NCBI GenBank assembly: GCA_036023115.1
Contig: JAYKKT010000089.1
Coordinates: forward strand, 9,279,501 to 9,343,500
DNA: 64,000 nt
Direction of reading: 5' to 3'
DNA from: Brasenia schreberi
Lineage: Eukaryota > Streptophyta > Magnoliopsida > Nymphaeales > Cabombaceae
Below are positions 49,390 to 61,605 of the stretch, in pieces. The notes under the pieces were generated by a model. The model was not told where the DNA came from and did no database searches. It was given only the letters and a program-made list of their open reading frames with translations. The translations under genes were made by a program, and so were the position numbers. Numbering within the stretch: position 1 is the first letter of the stretch; every line of letters begins with the position of its first letter.

Positions 49390-50797
49390 ATTCAAAAGAA
49401 TAAAGTCAAAGAGACTCTTAAAGTTATGAAAGTTGATAAATTTGTAAGACTAGACAATATTCTTATAAAAGTATGAAAAATCCTAAGAGTGTAGTACTTA
49501 GCTTATAAAATTATTTAATAAAATATAAAAAACCAAAATATACATGAAGAATAGAGGAAGAACACAATTATACTCATATATAAGAACAATGGAGATATTC
49601 AGAATTGTGTAAATTATTGATGTATCAAGTTGATGAGTCATACTATGAAATTATAGAATGGAATTATTGAATATAGGTTGAGCAAATATTGAGTGCAACG
49701 GAGAACTAATTTGAATTCATACCAAGAAGATCTACTATTTTGGGTATTCATATGTTGAGACGTCTTATATAATATTTTAAAAAAGAACCTTCAAATTTTA
49801 TTTATTTATCTTTAAACAACTTATGATAGAATATCAAGAGATATTCTTTAAAGAACTTTAGAAAAGCTAAGTACCTCATTTACATATATCAATCTTATAA
49901 GAGACAAGATAGTGCACAAACATGTGTTATGATCCACAAATGAATGACAAATTTCTTTGAAGTTAATGTTAGATTATATCAAGTATCAAGTTTAAGTTTA
50001 TATTTATTTGTATTGATTATTAACGAGCTAACAAAACATATTCAAGAAAAAGTCTCTTGGTGTATTTTATTTGTAGATGATATTGTATTAGTGGATGAAT
50101 CTAAAAAAAAATAATAGAAAATTTGAATTATGGAGAAAACATTGAAAAGTAAAGACGTTCGACTTGGTAGAATAAAGACAAAATATATGGAATACAAGTT
50201 TGATAATTTAGTTACTTCAAATGACATAGAAATTAAGATTGGCGCATATTGTATTCCTCGTAAGAAAAGTTTTAAATACCTAAGTTCAGTGATGAAAATT
50301 GATGGAGATGTTATGCATAAAATTAGTGAAAATTGGTTAAAATGGAGAGGTACAACATCAATTAGACTTGGTATTTTGTATGGTTTTGAGGATTGGGCAC
50401 TTAATCATAAACATGTACAAAAGATGTTGATAGCAAAAATGAAGATGTTGAGATGGATAAGTGGTCATATAAGAAAAACCGTATACGTAATCATGTTATT
50501 AAAAATAAATTGTGAGTGACATCAATAAATGATAAAATGAGGGAACATCGTTTAAGATTATTTGAGCATGTAGAAATAGGACCAAAGGAAGTTCCGATAA
50601 AAAAGTACGAGGATCTAGATTGTGAATATGTCAATGGAAAAAAAGGAAAACCATAAAGGTATTGGAAGAAAACAATAAAATATGATTTAGCTTATGTTGA
50701 GTTAGCGGTTAGCATGATACATGATCGAGTTCTATGAAAACAAAAAATCTATGTAACTTATCCTATCTAGTATGAGAAAAGGCTTTATTGTTATTGT
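49390..50797 (+). mobile_element. RTE-like LINE, copy B (reverse transcriptase plus C-terminal part)
   Basis: Starts within the RT N-terminal region (KVKETLKVMKVDKF) and, with stops, gives IYKNNGDIQNCVNY, CIKLMSHTMKL, DRISRDILWRTLEKL-like text, ELTKHIQEKVSW and FVDDIVLVDES, the YADD-type catalytic box with V for A. It then has GRIKTKYMEYKFDNLVTSND, IPRKKSFKYLSSV and KMLIAKMKMLRWISGHIRK and a 'ttattgttattg' tail. It is 5'-truncated and broken. It lies directly behind copy A in the same orientation. Confidence 0.75.
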
Positions 50798-53700
50798 ATG
50801 GTCATACTTAGTTAGATCCGGAGCCTAAGCATTGACCTAGAGAAGCTCAAGAAAAAACATAGATCTGCTTTGTTTAATTACAATAGCCATTAGGAATCCA
50901 AATGACTCATAGATACTTAAGTTGAATCTCGATGGATCTTACTTATCTTTGTTCATGCAGTCTTCTTTTGTTTTGGATTAAGGTCCACATGAGTGGTGAT
51001 TATGGGGCTTAGGATTACATAATTAAACTTAAATTTTTTGAAATGGCATGCATTGTATCTAAAAGTAACGAGTGGGCAGTTTCATTGTGGACAGGATTCA
51101 GTTTTCTTATATATATATATATATATATATATACTACTTACTTTTGTTTATATTATATATTATCCCTATTATTAACACTTAAAATACTGAAACTGAATAT
51201 GTTCTCAAAGGTACAACTTTAGGGTTGACTATACACTATAAAATGATATAAAATAATGTAAACCAAACTATTCGACGTGTGCCGAGAGCCATGCTCATTA
51301 AAAGGTATGCAGAAGCTCTCCCTCAACAATCGTCATCTCATACGCTTAGCTAACTTCTAGAGGTCCTTGACTCAATTGCACGAAACAGCAACTTATTCCG
51401 CACGAAAAGGCGTTTAGATCCGAGACAAAGCCTCGAACTTGAAGTGGCTGGATCCAGCAAAAAAACAAGCTTAGATCCAAATCCATAATCAAAAGGGTAC
51501 AACCCAGTGGTGGATCTAGAATTTCTTTTTGTGGGTCAGGCCAATAACCCATATAAAGGTGCCTCCCCCACCCACCGAACCGGATCTGCCTCCATAATTG
51601 GAAACACCTCCCCCTTTCAATAATCCGGAACCAGAATATGTGGTTTTGGACCATATTTGGTTTGGATTCCAAAATCCCTCCTTTATTGAGTTGTTTTTTT
51701 AAAATATAACTAGACTTAAAATGGAACCAAAACCTCGTTCCATACCCATGACGTGCGGGAGTCAAAAACGAAACAAAAGCAGGAACCCTCCGGTTGTGGT
51801 TTTACTATGAACCAGAAATATGTGAGACAGTTGCTCTGGGCTTAAAGCAACTCACTAAAGCATAAACATATCCCACGGTTTAAACCGTCGACTATGAGTA
51901 AAACCTATAGTTTTATATTTTAGTTTCTTGCTTATTTCATAATATTTTGGGTGAGTGGATGCCTTGACTGTTATCTAGATCTTCAATCCACTGTACATGG
52001 ATAAGCAAAGTGTCCCTTTGGGCAAAAGGCATAGCTCATGTTTATGGTGGATGACCCTGTAAGGTCAAGCGTTCAATCCCGGCATTGTAAATCTTGCGAG
52101 TTTGCGTGCACGAGAAAGCTAATATTTAAAAAGGATATGTTAACAAGATATAAATCTGAATTATCGGTAAATTTTGCAAGTTTATTCGCGGTGTATATAT
52201 CGGGGAGAACCAAGGTCGAAGCTTTATTGATCTTAACCCAAAACAAATATAAACGATCGCTAATGTGACAATTGATGGGTTTAGTGCTGTGTGGCCACTT
52301 ATTCATGGATGAGGTGAGACAGTAGATATGGTAGGTTTGAAACCAGACTGATAAAACATAAACTGGTTAAACCATATCCAAAACCAAAACTGAATCGGGT
52401 TTGGTCTTGGTTTCACCTTTCATGAAACCAGGCCAGAACTGGAATTAAGTGTTCAAATTATCTGTTTGGCTATTTTTATTATTTTTTGAAATTTTATTCT
52501 TTATATTTTAACCGATTCTGAACTCAAACCAAAACCTGTGATTCCAAACTAGAACAAGAACCGGCCAGATTCACAATTCGGTTTCAGTACTTGATTCTAA
52601 GAGAACCAAGAACCACGGTTTGGAATCATGAGTTTCGGTTTACATGAAAAAAAGGCCATGTCTATGAATCCCGAAGTTCGAAAAAATCCAAAAGCTCGAT
52701 AAGTACAGTTCCAACTTTTCGAGACATTATACAGACTATCTCACTTGAATTTCACTCAAACACGATCTCACTTCAACCCAGATTTTTTTTTAAGATGCCA
52801 CATTAGTGGAAGCCAACACGACGAACAATTTCATACACTGTAGAGGCTTGCTTAGAATGAAATTAAAAACTATAATTAATGGGTAACTATCATAAATAAA
52901 TAGTTTAAGAAACAAAGAAGATCTGGCCCTACTGATCCGTGTCAAACCATTAATAAAGGGCTTAAGCTTCAAGCAAGAGGAGATGAAGCTCACTTTTTTA
53001 CTCAAATTGAGCAGGGTGACAATTTCATACACGACATGGAAAACCCCAATATCAACACGACACAGAAAAGTCTTATTAGATCTTGATGTAGATCTGAAAT
53101 CCAAAGACCATAACTGGTCGTTCCCCCCGGATTCGGAAACGTTGACCTTCGAGAATCCAAATTACGTGTAAAGAACAAGTCAGTCAAAGGGAGGCCTTCT
53201 TTAACGGATCGGAAAGCCCGATGCAGTATCCAAAGTGTCCAAGTACACGTCTATATTGGGTCCGGGAGATTACGGTCAATAGCAGAAATTTCGCGGTCTT
53301 ACTGGACCTTCTAGCAAGGGAATATTAGACATGCACGCGCTATCGACTCCGAGAAAGCGCATTTTGGTTTGCCAATGTAAGGCGCATGAACCACACGAAT
53401 ATGACTGAAGGGATCGTTTTTGTCCAATCGTTCTCAAAATATTGAGAAAATAGGGAAAAATAGATAAAAAGTATACTTATACTTTTTAATTAATGATCAC
53501 ATTTAATTAAAAGAGAAATTTATACTTTTATTATTATTTACTTATTTTATCACCATATCATCCAAGATGATTTAGCACGAGTGCTTGTTTTATTAATGAA
53601 ATTTGAATTTTACTCATTATGAATTACGAAGACGTTCACTCGTATCATTCATTACTTTTCGATAATATTATTATAATTTAAAAAATATATTTTAAAAAAA

Positions 53701-55490
53701 ACTATAAAATAATATTATTATACTCATGCCTTAAAAAAACAAGGATTCAATATAGATTGACAGTAGGATCCAATCACACACTCTGTGTGTATCTATATGT
53801 ATTGTGCGTTTGTGTTGTGTATGTACATATACACAATAAACATGAAAATGTACATTGTAAAAGTACAACATATATGTGGACATTTTTCGGGTAGGGTTGG
53901 GGTTGATTTGGACCACAGACCTAGACCCAGTCAGATATTTTCATCAGGTCACCTTGGTACAGGCCAAACCTAAAACAAGGTGCTTAACCCCAGATATCAA
54001 CACGGTCTTTTGGGTCAAATTCCGGCTAGGTACATTGTGTTGGGCCTAAATTTGCAAACTAATTTTGACAAGTCAAAAATATCCTTTTCTTTTGAAAGGG
54101 AGAAAAGGAACTTGCATACTCCATCTCTTTTATAATGAGAGATTTGGTGTATTTCTTCCGTCCGGGTAAGTCAATGATGATTTTAAGTTATATTTCGTGC
54201 ATGTGGTGGTCGATTTTAGAGCGAGATAAGACATATGTGTCACTCGAATTTAAAAAATTATTTAATTTATCATTGCATATAAGAAAATACAAATATTTTG
54301 TAGAGTGTTTCACTCGAGAAATACACCTCCTCACCTGATTTTTTTTTTTGAGTTCATCCACTATTCATCACGTCTCCTCCATTTTGGACGGCAACAATTC
54401 TAGACCTGAAGTTACCTATGTTCGACTTGTTTCTTTTACAAGCTACAACTAGCTTGAATATTTATGAGAATACGTTATGTTTGAACAAGATCATGAACTG
54501 TTTACTTTTATCATAAGCCTTGAGTTTAACAAGCCATGTTTGAATATTATCTTGTTTCTGCTTGCTTGAAATTGTGTTTTGTTCTAATATAATTAACCAA
54601 TTCGAAGGAGTATTTACATACGCCAATGCCCTTCTCATTCAATTATTCATTTCTTTCTTTCTTTTCTCTTGTAGATGCACCATGAGTCCGTGTCAGCAAG
54701 GAGATGACACGCTCGGGGTGTATATACTAACCACCCAAGCTAGATGCATCCGAATTGCGTTGCATCGAATGTGTCTAGCTTGGGACACGTGTATGCATGT
54801 GTGGCGTGAGGTATTTTGGATATAAAAAGAATTAGAAGGTATGTGGATAGTAAAAAAGACTGGTGTGTGCCTGCCTAGCATTTTAGTTGTTTTAACTCAT
54901 ACTCAATTAATATCTTGTTATCGCCTTGAATGAAGAACATGTGTTTTTAGGTACATAAGAACTATGTACTTTCACCTGCAAATGTCTCTATCGTAATCTT
55001 TGAGGAACCCCAATCAACACAAAGAAAGTTTAAAGAAATTTATGAGTTGATGGTAAGATGAATAATTCTCAAACAATTGCTTTTAATAGGGGTAGATCGA
55101 GCCCGATCGAACTCAATTCAACTTGTTAAGAAAATGCTCAACTCAAGCTCGATTGAGCTTTGAATTAAACTCGAAGTATGTTCCAAAAATTCGAGCTTGG
55201 ATCATTTGAACTCGAAGCAACCAAGATTGACTCAATGAAGTTCGCGAGATCGAGCTGAGTCTTCTCAACTAAGCTAGTGAATATTATATATAAGAAATCT
55301 TAATCATTTAAATTGGAAGATGAATGGTTCAATATTTGAATTCTATTGTCAAAAAAATGTATTTTTACTTTTTGTAAAAGGAATTAATGTAAAAACATTT
55401 TTTTTTTTAAATTTAAATTAATTAATTATTTTTCAAACTAAATAGTTGAGATTTATTTAGATTTGCTAACATGTAATATATAATATTGCT
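50798..55490. other. Intergenic repeats; no gene recognised
   Basis: Contains an (AT)n tract (51,108-51,134), a hAT-MITE end (51,503-about 51,590), GGTTCC-rich repeat (51.6-51.8, 52.3-52.6 kb), a SINE family 2-like piece (52,026-52,092), the TAGGATCCAATCAC element end (53,764-53,777), a hairpin at 54,734-54,784, and GAGCTCGA-rich repeat at 55,090-55,260. Several 60-140-codon frames have no recognisable domains. Confidence 0.5.
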
Positions 55491-55497
55491 AATACCA

Positions 55498-55570
<73 letters not shown>
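55498..55570. repeat. Compound microsatellite (CT)n(AT)n
   Basis: About 13 CT units pass into about 23 AT units, the reverse-complement order of the tracts at 2.87 and 14.87 kb. Confidence 0.96.
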
Positions 55571-55572
<2 letters not shown>

Positions 55573-56684
55573 GCCCGCAAGCAAAACGAGCTTCACACAC
55601 ACAATCGGGTGACGTCGATATCAGGTCCACCAACTCCACCCGACTTTTGGTATGTTGCCGTGAACCCAATCCGCGGACCTGGACCAAGACTTTTCGGACC
55701 GTTTTGTGGTTATCGTGTCAGATCCGAAATTACCCACACCTTGCTCATTGACCAGACGTGGGGGAGTCGTCTTCACTGACCAGCTTTCTCTTCCCGCTCG
55801 TCCACCCCCTTCAAACACACCCGAGATGGCGTCCACATCGTTCCTTCCACGAATTTCCTTTCTTTATTCGTCAACGAACGAAAACCACTGCTGCCGCCAA
55901 CGAATTTTTTTCTCACAAATGCCTCGAGCGCGTTTGAATTCCTTGTTTTGCAGTAACTGTCCTCCTATCAGTGAAATTGTCGTCTTTTGGCAATTTTATT
56001 TTACATCCTATTGCAGATGTTTACTAATTTTCTACAGAAGAATTACTTTACTATTAGTCTATTTCCATAATTTGGAGTAAATATCGTTTTCTCCTGACGC
56101 CATTGACCAACCTTCTAGAAATCTTCTTCATCTAACTTGCCGCCCTTCCTCTTAAATCAGTTATAGTTTCTGGGTATTCTCCATGACATTAAATTGGAGC
56201 AATAATTGCTCTGATTTTGAGTTCTTTCAATCAAAATCCAGGGTTACCACTTCCCCCAAAAAAACTCAGTTTTACTACTCGTTTCTTGCGTTTCCTCCCC
56301 TTTCCTTTTCATGAGAAAAGTCAGAGAAAACCGTGTATTATTTGGTTCATATAGCTTCACCAAGTCTCCTTCCTCGTGCATGAAAATCCACGAAATTATG
56401 TTTCTATTTTTAAGCCAGCATCTGATTCTCCTTCATTGTTCCTAACCCACCCTGATTATTTGTGCACTTCTTGTGAGCTTGAGTTGGGTTTATAGATTAA
56501 GCAAAAGGGCTTGCATTCAAGCCAAAGGAAGCTGAACTGTTCGTTTTTCTCCTTGTTGGAGCTTGATGGTTTGTTGAGAGTAACGAGGAGAATTGGTTGC
56601 ACTTTATCAAGGAATACTAGAGTTAGATTCTGTCTTTGTTGGCAACTTTGCAATTAGCAAGTTGATTTTTTCGATTTCGAAGAG
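55571..56684 (+). promoter_or_regulatory. Upstream region and leader of the P4-ATPase gene
   Basis: GC-richer than the DNA to its left. A 'gggtgacgtcg' word (TGACGTC, a bZIP-type site) lies at about 55,607-55,617. A long leader precedes the ATG at 56,685; a leader intron is possible but not proven. The 124-codon frame at 55,706-56,080 has no recognisable domain. Confidence 0.4.
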
Positions 56685-59600
56685 ATGGGTGGCAGGGACA
56701 GGAGGAAGAAGTTGAGATTGAGCAAGATTTACAGCTATGCTTGCGTTAAAAGTTCATCGAGAGACGAGCAGGTTGATGTTGGAGGCCCGGGATTCTCTCG
56801 AGTTGTGTTTTGTAATGAACCTGATTGTTTTGAAGCTGGGCTCCGCGATTACGTTGGCAATTATGTGTCTACCACCAAGTATACGATGGTTACGTTCATA
56901 CCAAAATCTCTTTTTGAGCAATTCAGGAGAGTGGCGAACTTTTACTTTCTTCTGGCTGCGATTTTGGCCTTCACGCCGTTGGCTCCTTACTCGGGTGTTA
57001 GTGCCATGTTGCCTCTGACCATTGTCATTGGGGTAAGCATGGCAAAGGAAGCCGTGGAAGATCGGAGGAGATACAACCAGGTGCGTTTGCTTTTGCCGTA
57101 GCCTTTTTTGGATGTGTCCTTTATATGCAGTCCCGAATCTTAGACAAAGGATTCACTTTTTAATTTTTTTGGTTGATCTTCTCCGAACAACTTCGTTTCC
57201 AGTATCTTTAAACCTCTCTCTCTCTCTCTCTCTTGAGGATTTATATTTTGGATAGTATACTTTGTCAAAAAAGATTTAGTTAATAAGAGAAGGCAGATAA
57301 TATGGAAGTACAATGATTTAGATTATACTGTAGGCCAGAAATTTAAAAGGGGTTTATGTATGGCATAAGGTGCATGCTGCACAACTGCTTCAGCCATAAA
57401 ACTTTAGGAGCTTTAAATAGGCAATTTCAAGATATATGTACCTGACATGCGACTACTGTTCTTTCTGAAAAACTATTTTGTCTATGACTGGTAATATCCT
57501 TTTCATTCTATTCAATTGGAAAGTAGGGTTTTATGTTCCTTGCGTTGTGTTAATTATCGAATAAAGGAAGATATAGGAGTTCCGTCAGCCTGTGGCTATT
57601 ACTGGAGCTGTGCAGTCAACGGTGGTTGTCGCATTTGGTATTTACAATTCGAAGATATTTCATAGGCGAACAATCATTCATGGCGTCTATGAGGAAAACT
57701 AATAGAAAGCTTTGCATTGTAGGATGTTGAGGTGAACAATCGAAAGGTCAAAATGCACCTTGGGGACGGAAAATTTGACTATACTGAATGGAAGAATTTG
57801 AAGGTCGGAGATGTTGTGAAAGTGGAGAAGGATGAGTTTTTTCCTGCTGACTTGTTATTGTTGTCATCGAGTTATGATGATGCAATCTGTTATGTAGAGA
57901 CTATGAATCTTGATGGTGAAACAAATCTGAAGTTGAAACAAGGACTAGAGGTGACTTCTAATTTACACGGTGAGAGCAACTTCCAGCAGTTCAAGGCTAT
58001 GGTCAAATGTGAAGACCCAAATGCAAATTTGTATTCATTTGTTGGGAGCATGGAGTTTGAAGAGCAACAATGTCCCCTTTATCCTCAGCAACTTCTTCTG
58101 AGAGATTCTAAGCTTCGTAATACGGAATACATATTTGGAGCTGTCATCTTCACTGGTCATGACACGAAGGTTATTCAAAATTCTACTGATCCCCTTCAAA
58201 GAGAAGCAAAATTGAGAGGAAGATGGATAGAGTTATCTACTTCTTGTTTTGTATTTTATTTCTAATGGCATTTGTTGGATCGATTTTCTTTGGCATTGCA
58301 ACTAAAGATGACTTGGACAATGGGTTGATGAAAAGATGGTATCTCAGACCAGATGATTCTACAATTTTCTTTGATCCAAAAAGAGCACCTGCTGCTGCTA
58401 TATTTCATTGTTTGACGGCCTTAATGTTATATGGCTTCTTCATTCCCATCTCCTTGTATGTATCAATAGAAATTGTCAAAGTCCTTCAGAGCATCTTCAT
58501 CAATCAAGATATCCATATGTACTATGAAGAAGCAGACAAACCAGCCCATGCCCGTACTTCAAACTTGAATGAGGAACTTGGCCAAGTTGACACAATACTT
58601 TCTGATAAAACTGAACTCTGACATGCAACTCAATGGAATTCATCAAGTGTTCCATTGCTGGGGTAGCTTATGGCCGTGGTGTTACCGAGGTTGAGAGGGC
58701 CATGAATAGAAGAAATGGTTCACCTTTGATTCAAGAGCAAGTTAATGGATCAGAATCAAATGATATCAGGGAATCTCCTGAAAGAAAAGATCCCATCAAA
58801 GGTTTTAACTTTACAGATGAAAGGATAATGAGTGGAAACTGGGTTAATGAGCCTTATGCAGATGTTATCCAGAAATTTTTTCGCTTATTGGCAATCTGTC
58901 ATACGGCCATACCAGATGTGGATGAAGACACAGGAAATGTTTCATATGAAGCTGAATCTCCAGATGAAGCAGCATTTGTGATTGCAGCTAGAGAAGTTGG
59001 TTTTGAATTCTATAAAAGGACTCAGACTAGTTTATCAATGTATGAGTTGGATCCAGTTTCTGGCAACAAAGTTGAAAGGTCAGTGATGCTGGTCTGAGAA
59101 CTCTGGTACTTGCATATCGTGAACTCAATGAGGAGCAGTACAAGCATTTCAATGAGGAATTCCTTCAAGCAAAGAATTCAGTAAGTGCAGATCAAAATGA
59201 GAAGATGGATCAAGTGGCTGATAAAATGGAGAGGGATTTGATTCTTCTTGGTGCAACAGCTGTTGAGGACAAGCTGCAGAAGGGGGTCAGTAACTGAATG
59301 GGACACATTGCATCTAAAGATTGATTTTTAACTTTTTATTTTTACATTTTGGCACTTACTTCTACCTGATTTAATGATAGGTTCCTGAATGCATTGACAA
59401 ATTAGCACAAGCAGGAATAAAAATATGGGTTTTGACTGGAGACAAGATGGAAACTGCAATTAACATTGGGTATGATTTGATTTGCAAATGGTTTTGCTAT
59501 GATATATCAATGATATGGTTTCATTTTATTACATGAATATGTTTTGACTGGAAGAGCATTTGCAGATTTGCATGTAGCCTACTAAGACAAGGAATGGAGC

Positions 59601-61509
59601 AGATAATCATCACCCTGGATAAACCAGAAATAAAAGCATTAGAAAAGCAGGAAGATAAAGCTGCTCTTGCAAAGGTAAATGACTAAAGATTCTCATCATG
59701 ATCATGGTCTGCGATACCATTGATGTTGAATAGTTGAACTGCTCCACCTCTAATAACTTATCCTATTATGTTTCCATATTTTAATCGAGATTTCCTCTCA
59801 AACTATTCTTAATTGATTAAATTAAATTCCTGTGCTTGGATATGAAATGTTATGATGGTCGAATTTCACCGGTGAGAAAGGGGACCTGCTTATGTTTTAG
59901 ATGTCTTGAGCATGAGGGTATTGTGTGCGGACAGTAGTGCATGGGGGAATTGCCATGCAAACCTTGGAAGACCCTATTCATAAATTGCTGAATATTCATT
60001 AAGAAGGAGAGATAAGGTACAGAGATGATGGATAAGACAAGAATGCAAATGCTGATAAGGCTTTTTAATTTCCCAAAGTACAGAATTGAACCAAGTCAAT
60101 GTTCAAACCTTTTTGCAACAAACATGTACAATGGGCTATCACCCATTTGTGAATAGAACTGTCATCTAACATACGGGATTGGTTACTACTACTACTAGTC
60201 TACTACTACTACTACTACTACTACTACAGTCTTTTATAAGTGTTCTTCATCATGATTTAGATTGATATTAACTTGGTGAACTTTTTGTGGATATAAAGGT
60301 TGTCTCAATGCGTGAGTGTTTTCAAGGATCCTGTTTCTTTCCAGTTCGTTTCAATGTTCATGAAATTTCCCGTACCACTGCTGGTATCCGTAGCTTCTAA
60401 ATCTCAATTTGGATGACTTGTCAGGCATCAAAGAAGAACATAATACAACAGATAAGTGCAGGCAAATCTCAATTGGTTTCAATGTCAGAAAACACAGATA
60501 CGTTTGCTTTGATAATTGATGGGAAGTCACTAGCTTTTGCCCTTGAAGACGACGTCAAATCCAAATTTTTGGACCTGGCAATAGGCTGTGCATCAGTTAT
60601 ATGCTGCCGTTCATCTCCCAAACAGAAAGCACTTGTTAGTGGTCTTTGTCATTTCGATTATTATATCAATTCAATATATGCCATTCAGAACCTTGAAGTG
60701 AGCGTGAAAACTATTCAGGTAACGAGGCTGGTGAAGGAAGGAACTGGAAAGACAACATTAGCCATTGGTGATGGAGCTAATGACGTGGGCATGCTCCAAG
60801 AGGCAGATATTGGAGTTGGAATAAGTGGTGTTGAAGGAATGCAGGTATGATATTGCATTCTCATGTGCAGGTCAGATGTTCTAAAATGTCCGAGATTTAA
60901 AAAATGATAGAACTGTTTGTTGTCTTTGGTTTCATCCTCTTCTTTTTTTCTTAGAGCTAGATATATACCCTTATTGTTGCTACTTTTCTCGCTTTCTTTG
61001 ATCCTGCAAGCTATTTGAAATTTCAGGCGGTGATGGCTAGTGATGTAGCTATTGCTCAGTTCCGTTTTCTAGAGCGGCTGCTGCTGGTCCATGGACATTG
61101 GTGCTACAGGAGAATCTCTTCAATGGTACATCCTTTTGTGGAGCTAAATTTTACTAAATTGCTAAAACTCCATCACCTGGTGCAATTTAAAAATGCATTG
61201 TATATTTGTTTGCAGATATGCTACTTCTTTTATAAGAACCTTGCATTGGGTTTCACACTGTTTCTGTACGAGGCTTATTCATCATTCTCCGGTAAAGCTC
61301 TCTACAATGATTGGTACATGTCATTTTATAATGTCTTCTTCACCTCGCTGCCTGTGGTTGCATTGGGTGCCTTCGATCAAGACGTTCCAGACAGATTATG
61401 TCTCAAGGTAACCACATGACTCATGCATTGGTTAAACTGAACCTTATGAAAAATGTCATACTCTGAAAATCTTTTGTTCAAGCGTTTCGTGGATGAGGAC
61501 GAGCCTCCT

Positions 61510-61605
<96 letters not shown>

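Noticed and set aside
51346..51765. 139-codon minus-strand frame
   Set aside because: It overlaps a MITE end and a GGTTCC-rich dispersed repeat; no domain visible.
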